A stretch of DNA of 10,092 nucleotides from CSBr16-58 sp051859825. GTDB taxonomy: Bacteria > Bacteroidota > Bacteroidia > Flavobacteriales > Schleiferiaceae. Below the pieces are notes generated by a model. That model did no database searches and was not told the origin of the DNA. It saw only the letters and a program-made list of their open reading frames with translations. Position 1 is the stretch's first letter. Every line of letters begins with the position of its first letter. Below, in pieces: positions 1 through 5,442 of the stretch. Position numbers and translations under genes: made by a program. The stretch covers positions 1 to 10,092 of the forward strand of contig JBHYFA010000091.1 in NCBI GenBank assembly GCA_051859825.1, written 5' to 3'.

Positions 1-52
1 ACTGGATTTTCAATTGAGCATAACGAAGCTATCGGACTTTATAGACAGACAC
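1..52. repeat. Palindromic repeat, copy A (partial, cut by window edge)
   Basis: These 52 bases are the exact reverse complement of 9117-9168, the left arm and start of the loop of copy C. Only one arm is present; the other arm should lie just left of the window. The arm ends (ACAGACA) at position 51, touching the stop codon (52-54, minus strand) of the lipoprotein gene, so the element sits directly at that gene's 3' end, as copy C does for the ligase. It has no coding capacity of its own. Members of this kind are usually non-autonomous hairpin elements (REP- or MITE-like); the mobilising enzyme cannot be identified here. Confidence 0.85.
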
Positions 53-678
53 TAATTAGAGAGTTTACGACCTTCAATCCTTATATTATCAAACCGATTA
101 TTACCAGAACTCCCCGCATTTCCATCAGCAAAAGCAATACGCACTACAACTAAATCTTTATTTGATAATGCCGGTATATTTTGCATATTGATTTCAAAGC
201 GATGCCAATCTTCCAAAATTTCAAACATTGAGTCTTGAAGACTATAATCGGAGAAGTTTACTCCGTCATTCGCGTAAGAGACGATTTGAGTTTTAGCACC
301 GCTACCTGTTCGCATACAAGCATAAGAAATGCGAATATCTCCGTAGCCTTTTGTGGAAAACTGGATATCCATGTATTCAGAAGGATTCCTTACTCGAAGA
401 GCATTTCCGGAAGTGGAATTATCAAAGGAATTAATATCTGTACCATCTACCTCATCCCACCTTGAAGCCTGAATATTTAGCCTAGCAAAATCGAAAGAAA
501 AAGCTGGTTCTAAAAGTCCTTCGGGTGAAGATTCTTGATTAAAATCCCAAATATGTAGCACAAAATAATCGCCTTCCGTAGCGATGGGATTTAGTGTAAC
601 ATCTGTATCTCGATCTTTGGTACACGAACTGATTACCAGAACCGAGCATAAAATTAAATATAGGAATGACTTGTGCAT
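52..678 (-). CDS. Predicted outer-membrane or surface lipoprotein with beta-sandwich-type domain
   Basis: This 208-residue protein has an unknown specific function. It begins with a signal peptide (M-H-K, then a hydrophobic stretch at residues 5-16) ending in a lipobox I-S-S-C, so Cys19 should be lipidated. Cys19 is followed by T-K-D-R-D; a Lys and acidic residues just after the Cys resemble the surface-export signal described for Bacteroidota lipoproteins, so surface exposure is plausible. Residues ~38-204 look like one beta-rich domain with the recurring signatures GNALRVRNP, YAxxRxGSGA and, near the end, SGNNRFDNIRIEG, seen in many secreted Bacteroidota proteins. No catalytic motif is visible. 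A TACTTTTG box lies 19 bases upstream of the ATG, supporting this start. The stop codon abuts repeat copy A. Real gene: high confidence; role: unknown. Confidence 0.8.
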   Translation of the reverse strand: MHKSFLYLILCSVLVISSCTKDRDTDVTLNPIATEGDYFVLHIWDFNQESSPEGLLEPAFSFDFARLNIQASRWDEVDGTDINSFDNSTSGNALRVRNPSEYMDIQFSTKGYGDIRISYACMRTGSGAKTQIVSYANDGVNFSDYSLQDSMFEILEDWHRFEINMQNIPALSNKDLVVVRIAFADGNAGSSGNNRFDNIRIEGRKLSN

Positions 679-696
679 TGTCTAAAAATTACGCAG

Positions 697-725
697 CAAA
701 AGTATTCTAAAAAACTATACATCAA
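697..725 (-). promoter_or_regulatory. Promoter of the lipoprotein gene
   Basis: Read on the minus strand, TTG (725-723) is followed after 18 bases by TACTTTTG (704-697). This matches the Bacteroidota -33 TTG / -7 TAnnTTTG pattern. The predicted transcript would start a few bases before the ATG at 678, giving a very short leader. It implies the lipoprotein gene is transcribed separately from the upstream FKBP gene. Confidence 0.55.
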
Positions 726-830
726 GATTACCCGTACATTAATTTTTAAATTTATCAAAAACGAACATAACTACGTTGAGGCCATATTATCCCGTTCGCA
801 ATCCACTCGTATCAGCCTTCACAAAATTGC

Positions 831-862
831 AAAAAAAACGCCCGAGTTTCCCCGAGCGTTTT
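831..862 (-). terminator. Intrinsic terminator of the FKBP gene
   Basis: On the minus strand, AAAACGC (862-856) pairs with GCGTTTT (841-835). Inside, five more pairs (two of them G-U) close a GAAA tetraloop, giving a 12-bp stem followed by a run of T down to 831. The two G-U pairs become A-C mismatches when read on the plus strand, so the structure is directional and belongs to the minus-strand transcript ending just after the stop codon at 884. Confidence 0.8.
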
Positions 863-883
863 AATAAAAAAATGTCGCGTTGA

Positions 884-1315
884 CTATCCAATAGAAACGA
901 GTTCTATTTCAAAATTCAAGTCCTTACCGGCAAGTGGGTGATTTGCATCAAGCACCACGGCATCTTCGCGAATTTCCAAAACAGTAACGGGCATAGGTTG
1001 TCCATCGGGACGAGTTACGGCCAATTGTTGTCCAACTTGAGGATTCAAGTCCTCAGGAACATTACTGCTAGGTACTTCAATGATCATATCTTCACGAGGC
1101 TCACCGTAAGCTTCGGCGGAAGGGATATTTACTTTCGCTTTTTTCTCTCCGATGGCCATTCCGAGAACGGCTTGTTCAAATCCGGGAATCATCATTCCTT
1201 CTCCAAGGGTAAATTCTAATGGTTCACGACCGGCAGAGCTATCAAAAACACTTCCGTCATCGAGGGTTCCGGTGTAGTGAACTTTTACTGCGTCACCGCT
1301 TTTTGCTGTTGACAT
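884..1315 (-). CDS. FKBP-type peptidyl-prolyl cis-trans isomerase, SlyD-like
   Basis: This enzyme catalyses cis-trans isomerisation of proline peptide bonds, assisting protein folding in the cytoplasm. The 143-residue protein opens with MSTAKSGDAVKVHYTG and then GSVFDSS and the REPLEFTLGEGMMIPGFE segment, the FKBP core typical of SlyD-like proteins. An insert-in-flap domain follows (AYGEPREDMIIEVPSSNVP and onward, ~60-120). The C-terminal HPLAGKDLNFEIELVSI is the standard FKBP closing strand. There is no histidine-rich metal-binding tail as in E. coli SlyD and no signal peptide. I chose the ATG at 1315 over one at 1366 because the extra 17 residues (rich in N and I) have no FKBP counterpart, while MSTAK is a common start in the family. 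It has its own terminator and is transcribed divergently from thrS. Confidence 0.92.
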   Translation of the reverse strand: MSTAKSGDAVKVHYTGTLDDGSVFDSSAGREPLEFTLGEGMMIPGFEQAVLGMAIGEKKAKVNIPSAEAYGEPREDMIIEVPSSNVPEDLNPQVGQQLAVTRPDGQPMPVTVLEIREDAVVLDANHPLAGKDLNFEIELVSIG

Positions 1316-1381
1316 AAATACAAGGTTAATAGTTAAATCGTGATTATTTTTTGCATTGATAATCACCTAAAAAAATTTGTG

Positions 1382-1389
1382 CAAATGTA
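1382..1389 (-). promoter_or_regulatory. -7 promoter box for the FKBP gene
   Basis: TACATTTG on the minus strand matches the Bacteroidota TAnnTTTG -7 consensus. It would start transcription near 1375 and leave a leader of about 60 nt before the ATG at 1315. I do not see a well-spaced -33 TTG: the nearest is 28-29 bases away. The call rests on the -7 box alone. Confidence 0.4.
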
Positions 1390-1479
1390 AGGCTTAGTGT
1401 GTGAATAGTGGTCATAATCAAGCAGAATAAAACCAAAAGATAATCTAAAGTATTTCTCGTCTATCGGCAATACTCCACT

Positions 1480-1487
1480 TATATTTG
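1480..1487 (+). promoter_or_regulatory. -7 promoter box for the thrS-infC-rpmI-rplT operon
   Basis: TATATTTG fits TAnnTTTG and is followed by GCAGG. Transcription would begin about 25 bases upstream of the thrS ATG, leaving no room for a T-box or thrS operator-like leader. No good -33 TTG is seen at the usual spacing; a TTTC at 1453-1456 is the nearest T-rich candidate. It lies in the divergent region shared with the FKBP gene. Confidence 0.4.
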
Positions 1488-1518
1488 CAGGCTCAAAAAT
1501 CACATATTTAATTTACTC

Positions 1519-3453
1519 ATGATTCAAATTCGTTTTCCCGACGGCAACATTCGCTCCTACGAGTCTGGCATAAGCGCCATGGAGGTTGCCCAAAGTATCA
1601 GTCATGGTTTGGCCCGCAACGTTATTTCCGCTTCGTTCAACGGAACAACGGTGGAAACCTCTACACCACTGACGGAAGACGGAAACATTGAGCTTTATAC
1701 TTTTGATCATCCGGAAGGAAAAAAAGCGTTTTGGCATTCTTCAGCACACGTGATGGCGCAGGCAATTTTGCGTTTTTTCCCGGATGCGCAGCTTACCATT
1801 GGCCCACCGGTAGAAAACGGCTTTTATTACGACATCGACTTTGGCAACGAGGCATTGAGCGAAAAGCAGTTTGCCGATATTGAAAAAAAGATGCTCGAAC
1901 TCGCACGCGAGAAAGCCGAATTTAGATTACGTGCCATCAGCAAAAATGAAGCTCTAGAGTATTACAAAAGTAATCCGTATAAAACCGAACTCATTGAAAA
2001 TCTTGAAGACGGAAGTATTACGTTTTGTGATCACAGCGACTTTACAGATTTATGTCGTGGCGGCCATATTCCGCATACCGGACATATCAAAGCGGCGAAA
2101 ATAATGAGTGTTGCCGGTGCCTATTGGCGCGGTGACGAGAAAAACAAGCAACTTACGCGCGTGTACGGCATTTCGTTTCCCAAGCAAGCCATGCTCGACG
2201 AATACCTCAACCTATTAGAGGAAGCCAAAAAACGCGACCACAGAAAGCTCGGAGCGGAATTGGGATTATTCACCTTTAGTCAGCGCGTGGGTAAAGGGCT
2301 TCCGTTGTGGCTACCAAAAGGCGCCGCCCTACGTGAGCGTTTGGAGCAGTTTCTCAAGGCCGCCCAAAAACGCATGGGTTACGAACAGGTGATTAGTCCA
2401 CATATTGGTCATAAAGAACTCTACGTTTGCTCTGGTCATTACGCCAAATACGGCGAAGATTCTTTTCAACCCATCAACACTCCTGAGGAAGGTGAAGAGT
2501 TTTTGCTCAAGCCCATGAACTGTCCGCACCACTGTGAGATGTACAAAGCTCAGCCTCATTCGTACAAAGATTTACCCGTTCGCTATGCTGAATTTGGCAC
2601 GGTATATCGCTACGAGCAGAGTGGTGAACTCCATGGACTGACTCGTGTGCGCGGGTTTACCCAAGATGACGCCCATATTTTCTGTACCCCTGATCAGTTG
2701 AAAGAGGAATTCAAAAAGGTCATCGACTTGGTGATGTACATATTTAAGGCTATGAAGTTTGAAGACTTCGTGGCGCAGATTTCCCTACGCGATCCGAATA
2801 AACCTGAGAAGTATATCGGAACGGATGAAAACTGGCATAAAGCAGAAAGTGCGATTATTGAAGCAGCGGCAGAAAAAGGATTACCTACTGTTACAGAGCT
2901 AGGTGAGGCTGCATTTTACGGACCAAAGCTCGACTTCATGGTGCGAGATGCCATTGGCAGAAAATGGCAACTGGGAACCATTCAGGTGGATTACAACCTA
3001 CCTGAGCGTTTTGAATTAGAATATAAAGGAGCCGACAACAACATGCACCGTCCGGTAATGATTCACCGTGCACCCTTCGGTTCAATGGAGCGATTTGTAG
3101 CGATTCTCTTAGAACATTGTGCTGGAAAAATGCCACTTTGGCTTGCTCCAGAACAAGTAATGATTATCCCAATTAGTGAAAAATTTGCTGATTATGCAAA
3201 TAAACTTTCTCAATTGCTAGAAAATTACGATATTCGCGCCGTGATTGATCATCGTGCTGAAAAGGCAGGAAGGAAGATTCGCGATGCAGAAGTAGGCAAA
3301 TTCCCTTACATGCTTATTGTGGGCGAAAAAGAAATGGAAAGCAACACCGTTTCCGTACGCAAGCAAGGACATGGAGATTTGGGAAGCCATAGTTTAGAAG
3401 ACTTTGCAGAGATAATCAACAAAGAAATTTCCGAGATGATCGGTCAGATTTAG
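1519..3453 (+). CDS. thrS: Threonine--tRNA ligase
   Basis: This class II aminoacyl-tRNA synthetase charges tRNA-Thr with threonine using ATP. The 644 residues match the usual full length. Domains in order: an N-terminal TGS domain (~1-61); the editing domain with H73-S-S-A-H77 and C179-R-G-G-H183, which removes mischarged serine; the catalytic core (~245-540) with M-N-C335-P-H-H and Q-D-D-A-H386, and class II motif 3 around H516-R-A-P-F-G-S-M-E-R; and an anticodon-binding domain (~545-640). C335, H386 and H516 correspond to the three zinc ligands of the E. coli enzyme. All key residues are present. It is the first gene of an operon with infC, rpmI and rplT, an order common in bacteria. The gap to infC is only 32 bases. 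Confidence 0.98.
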   Translation: MIQIRFPDGNIRSYESGISAMEVAQSISHGLARNVISASFNGTTVETSTPLTEDGNIELYTFDHPEGKKAFWHSSAHVMAQAILRFFPDAQLTIGPPVENGFYYDIDFGNEALSEKQFADIEKKMLELAREKAEFRLRAISKNEALEYYKSNPYKTELIENLEDGSITFCDHSDFTDLCRGGHIPHTGHIKAAKIMSVAGAYWRGDEKNKQLTRVYGISFPKQAMLDEYLNLLEEAKKRDHRKLGAELGLFTFSQRVGKGLPLWLPKGAALRERLEQFLKAAQKRMGYEQVISPHIGHKELYVCSGHYAKYGEDSFQPINTPEEGEEFLLKPMNCPHHCEMYKAQPHSYKDLPVRYAEFGTVYRYEQSGELHGLTRVRGFTQDDAHIFCTPDQLKEEFKKVIDLVMYIFKAMKFEDFVAQISLRDPNKPEKYIGTDENWHKAESAIIEAAAEKGLPTVTELGEAAFYGPKLDFMVRDAIGRKWQLGTIQVDYNLPERFELEYKGADNNMHRPVMIHRAPFGSMERFVAILLEHCAGKMPLWLAPEQVMIIPISEKFADYANKLSQLLENYDIRAVIDHRAEKAGRKIRDAEVGKFPYMLIVGEKEMESNTVSVRKQGHGDLGSHSLEDFAEIINKEISEMIGQI

Positions 3454-3485
3454 TAGTAAATTTGTTTCACTAAAATTGTAAGAAA

Positions 3486-4040
3486 CTGAGGAGACCAGCA
3501 AACAGAGGCAGGCGTATTGAGAAGGCCGAGCCGCAGCACAAAATCAACGAAAACATCCGCGTTCCGCAGGTTCGCGTTGTTGGAGACAATGTAGAACCTA
3601 CCGTTTTGCCTACATCAAAGGCATTGCGATTGGCACAAGACGAGGGATTGGATTTGGTAATGATTACCGAAAGAGCCGACCCACCAGTTTGTAGAATAAT
3701 TGACTACAAAAAATTCTTGTACGATCAAAAGAAGAAACAGAAGGAACTACAGGCGAAAGCCCAAAAAGTTGTGGTTAAAGAAATTCGCTTCGGCCCACAA
3801 ACCGATGATCATGATTACGCATTCAAGTGTAAGCATGCTCGCGAATTTTTGGAAGAAGGCTCGAAGCTCAAAGCTTTTGTATTTTTCAAAGGACGTTCGA
3901 TTGTGTTTAAAGAGCAGGGAGAAATCCTTTTACTCCGTTTGGCACAAGACCTAGAAGATGTTGGCAAAGTAGAAAGCTTACCAAAATTGGAAGGTAAACG
4001 AATGATTATGATGATGGCTCCCAAAGTTCAAAAGAAGTAA
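3486..4040 (+). CDS. infC: Translation initiation factor IF-3, non-AUG start
   Basis: IF3 binds the 30S subunit, checks the start codon and initiator tRNA, and keeps subunits apart. The reading frame has no ATG at its 5' end. Codons from 3486 (CTG) read (M)RRPANRGRRIEKAEPQHK, then INENIRVPQVRVVGDNVEP, the conserved IF3 N-terminal domain, so starting at the TTG at 3606 would delete about 40 conserved residues. CTG at 3486 gives 184 residues, normal for IF3; ATT at 3516 is the other in-frame option. The linker (KKKQKELQAKAQKVVVKEIRFGP) and C-terminal domain (HDYAFKCKHAREFL...VFFKGRSIVFKEQGE) are complete. A rare start codon is the known basis of IF3 autoregulation in E. coli (AUU), because IF3 discriminates against it; the same logic is inferred here. 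Confidence 0.93.
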   Translation: MRRPANRGRRIEKAEPQHKINENIRVPQVRVVGDNVEPTVLPTSKALRLAQDEGLDLVMITERADPPVCRIIDYKKFLYDQKKKQKELQAKAQKVVVKEIRFGPQTDDHDYAFKCKHAREFLEEGSKLKAFVFFKGRSIVFKEQGEILLLRLAQDLEDVGKVESLPKLEGKRMIMMMAPKVQKK

Positions 4041-4069
4041 TCAACCCCTAATATCTAAATTGAGTAACA

Positions 4070-4264
4070 ATGCCAAAAATGAAGACCAAGTCGAGTGCAA
4101 AGAAGCGTTTCACGCTTACCGGCACCGGCAAAATCAAGAGAAAGCACGCTTTTAAAAGTCACATTTTGACCAAGAAAGCGACCGACCGTAAACGTCGTTT
4201 GACCAACGCTACCCTGGTAGATAAGGCCGACGAGAAATCGGTAAAGCAAATGCTTTGCATCTAA
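4070..4264 (+). CDS. rpmI: 50S ribosomal protein L35 (bL35)
   Basis: Small, highly basic 64-residue protein of the large ribosomal subunit. It opens with the family signature MPKMKTKSSAKKRF, followed by TGTGKIKRKHAFKSHILTKK, and ends with DEKSVKQMLCI; this is full length for bL35. It starts 29 bases after the infC stop codon within the thrS-infC-rpmI-rplT operon. The ATG is preceded by A/T-rich sequence rather than a Shine-Dalgarno motif. Confidence 0.97.
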   Translation: MPKMKTKSSAKKRFTLTGTGKIKRKHAFKSHILTKKATDRKRRLTNATLVDKADEKSVKQMLCI

Positions 4265-4355
4265 TTGCGAAGCAGGTTTTAAACAATTCGTTAACCCTGT
4301 CATGGGCACCAAAGAATTCCGTGAGAATCGCCTAGGGCAAAAAAACAACTAAACT
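4265..4355 (+). other. rpmI-rplT spacer with a possible hairpin
   Basis: This 91-base gap is longer than the other gaps in the operon. CAGGTTTTAA at 4273-4282 can fold onto TTAACCCTG at 4291-4299 (CAGG/CCTG, TT/AA and AA/TT with bulges) around an 8-base loop. In E. coli and Firmicutes, L20 represses its own operon by binding leader RNA that mimics its 23S rRNA site. Whether this hairpin does so is not shown by the sequence. Confidence 0.25.
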
Positions 4356-4712
4356 ATGCCAAGATCAGTAAATTCAGTAGCAAGTCGCGAGCGTCGCAAA
4401 CGTATTATGAAACAAGCCAAAGGTTACTTTGGTCGTCGTAAGAACGTTTGGACAGTAGCAAAAAATGCGGTAGAAAAAGGTTTAACCTATGCATACCGCG
4501 ACCGTAGAGTAAAGAAGCGCAATTTCCGCGCTTTGTGGATTCAGCGTATCAACGCTGGTGTTCGCGAACACGGTATGAGTTACTCCGTATTTATGGGCGG
4601 TGTTAAACGCGCTAATATCGATCTAAACCGCAAGGTTTTAGCCGACTTAGCAATGAACCACCCCGATGCTTTCAAAGCTGTGGTGGATCAAGTTAAAAAT
4701 GCCGGAAAATAA
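4356..4712 (+). CDS. rplT: 50S ribosomal protein L20 (bL20)
   Basis: L20 binds 23S rRNA directly and is needed early in assembly of the large subunit. The 118 residues start with MPRSVNSVASRERRKRIMKQAKG, the typical long basic N-terminal extension, and continue through YFGRRKNVWTVAKNAVEKGL, RDRRVKKRNFRALWIQRINA and the globular C-terminal part with SYSVFMGGVKRANIDLNRKVLADLA. The length and all conserved blocks are as expected. It is the last gene of the operon; an intrinsic terminator starts 22 bases after its stop codon. Confidence 0.98.
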   Translation: MPRSVNSVASRERRKRIMKQAKGYFGRRKNVWTVAKNAVEKGLTYAYRDRRVKKRNFRALWIQRINAGVREHGMSYSVFMGGVKRANIDLNRKVLADLAMNHPDAFKAVVDQVKNAGK

Positions 4713-4734
4713 TAACTTTTGTTGATTACTATTT

Positions 4735-4767
4735 AAAGCCGCTCAGATAATTCTGAGCGGCTTTTTT
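4735..4767 (+). terminator. Intrinsic terminator of the thrS-rplT operon
   Basis: AAAGCCGCTCAGA (4735-4747) pairs perfectly with TCTGAGCGGCTTT (4752-4764), a 13-bp stem with a TAAT loop, followed by T to 4767. It is a strong GC-rich stem ending the ribosomal protein operon and separating it from the metH leader. The A run on the 5' side could also allow it to act on the minus strand, where no intact gene approaches. Confidence 0.93.
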
Positions 4768-4785
4768 ATTGGAGAACACAATTTA

Positions 4786-4826
4786 GTGAAAAGATAAAAG
4801 TGAAAAGGTAAAAGTGAAAGGTAAAA
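4786..4826. repeat. Short tandem repeat, three units of 13-14 bp
   Basis: GTGAAAAGATAAAA (4786-4799), GTGAAAAGGTAAAA (4800-4813) and GTGAAAGGTAAAA (4814-4826) lie head to tail, followed by GTTGACCCC. The units differ by one substitution or a one-base deletion. The array lies in the gene-free stretch 4768-5044 and has no evident coding role. Confidence 0.75.
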
Positions 4827-4895
4827 GTTGACCCCTTGACAACAGTTTTTCATTTAGCAAACATAAGCAAAATCGTCACTAGTTACAAACAACGC

Positions 4896-5036
4896 TTAAT
4901 CGATATTTTCTAAACGGTACTCCTCATCATATAAACCTCAATATTCAGGAGGAAACGTATCCGCTTCAAATACGAGTGAACAGTTTTCGTCGTAACGTTG
5001 AAACAGCAGTAAATCCCCCTTGTTAAATATAATCTT
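4896..5036 (-). pseudogene. Possible decayed ORF remnant
   Basis: In one minus-strand frame, codons from 5036 to 4896 read KIIFNKGDLLLFQRYDENCS and onward to TFPPEY, then TGA at 4940-4938, then GLYDEEYRLENID and TAA at 4898-4896. The composition (acidic and aromatic residues, few low-complexity runs) looks like protein rather than random spacer. However, it lacks an intact start (TAA immediately upstream) and has an internal stop. It could be the 3' end of a lost gene or chance. I do not recognise the family. Apart from this and the tandem repeat I see nothing in 4768-5019. Confidence 0.3.
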
Positions 5037-5052
5037 TTACATCATACCTTTG
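5020..5052 (+). promoter_or_regulatory. Promoter of the SAM riboswitch-metH transcript
   Basis: TTG (5020-5022) is followed 22 bases later by TACCTTTG (5045-5052), a full match to the TAnnTTTG -7 box. The spacing is slightly long. Initiation 4-8 bases downstream would fall at about 5056-5060, the 5' strand of riboswitch stem P1, so the transcript would begin essentially with the aptamer. That tight fit supports both calls. Confidence 0.6.
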
Positions 5053-5055
5053 CAG

Positions 5056-5313
5056 CGCTTATTGAGAAAGATGGAGGGATTCGGCCCTTTGAAGTCTTAG
5101 CAACCTTTTTCGAAATAATGGCTGTCTATTAAACTCGATAGCTGCGTTAGGCTTATCTGAAAATCAGGTCTTTTACGTTAGTAAACTCCCTGATTTTCAA
5201 ATTTCGCAAGCCTTGCTCTCGAGTTTAATAGCCGAGCCATTCGAGCTTAAAAATAAGCTTCTTATTCGCAAAGTGGTGCTACTTCCGTCCCGATAATACG
5301 GGAAAAATAAGCG
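5056..5313 (+). promoter_or_regulatory. SAM-I (S-box) riboswitch aptamer with greatly enlarged P3
   Basis: This leader should bind S-adenosylmethionine and turn down metH. P1 is eight perfect pairs (CGCTTATT 5056-5063 with AATAAGCG 5306-5313). The core GATGGAGGGATTCGGCCC, then TTTGAAG and TTAGCAACC (to 5105), follows the S-box consensus; AGGG/CCCT and AAGA/TCTT form P2. P3 opens with ACC (5103-5105) and closes with GGT (5275-5277), followed by GCTACTTCC (J3/4). P4 is CCCG/CGGG (5289-5302 region). In ordinary SAM-I RNAs P3 spans about 20 nt; here it spans about 175 nt because repeat copy B and a small hairpin (AGCTTA/TAAGCT, 5244-5259) fill its apical part. The pseudoknot partners are only partly matched. 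Placement directly upstream of metH fits a methionine-cycle riboswitch. Confidence 0.9.
5117..5241. repeat. Palindromic repeat, copy B, inside the riboswitch P3 stem
   Basis: The outer arms AATGGCT (5117-5123) and AGCCATT (5235-5241) enclose CTATTAAACTCGA / TCGAGTTTAATAG and TGAAAATCAG / CTGATTTTC, forming a long imperfect hairpin. Positions 5122-5198 align without gaps to 9121-9197 of copy C with 62 of 77 identical, including the loop motif AGTAAACTCC and the following TGATTTTC, so it belongs to the same family but is older or under different constraint. TTCGA occurs at both borders (5109-5113 and 5240-5244), which may be a target duplication or chance. Confidence 0.85.
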
Positions 5314-5382
5314 TGAATTCTATGCCTTATTAGTGTTCTCGTTTCCGAACGCAATCTTCTCAATATTGTTGTACTAAAAAAT

Positions 5383-5412
5383 AAAGCATCCTGAAAACAT
5401 CAGGACTGTTTT
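5383..5412 (+). terminator. Candidate attenuator hairpin of the metH leader
   Basis: TCCTGA (5389-5394) pairs perfectly with TCAGGA (5400-5405) around AAACA. After a bulged C the stem can extend as AAAGCA (5383-5388) with TGTTTT (5407-5412), ending in a T-rich 3' side. It lies 70 nt after the aptamer and 30 nt before the metH ATG, where a SAM-controlled terminator would be expected. The T tract is short and interrupted, so control at translation is also possible. Confidence 0.45.
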
Positions 5413-5442
5413 GCATTTGTAATGTTTAGCATTTGAAACCGG

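Noticed and set aside
1316..1366. Upstream ATG of the FKBP gene, adding 17 residues
   Set aside because: The extension has no family counterpart and is A/T-rich like non-coding DNA. The ATG at 1315 gives the usual FKBP start, though the promoter box does not exclude the longer form.
3606..4040. infC starting at TTG 3606 (144 residues)
   Set aside because: It would remove the conserved IF3 N-terminus (INENIRVPQVRVVGDNVEP), which is encoded in frame directly upstream without a stop.
5413..5435. Two GCATTTG direct repeats as an operator or second promoter before metH
   Set aside because: The boxes are short and A/T-rich, no TAnnTTTG with a spaced TTG is formed, and chance occurrence in such sequence is likely.
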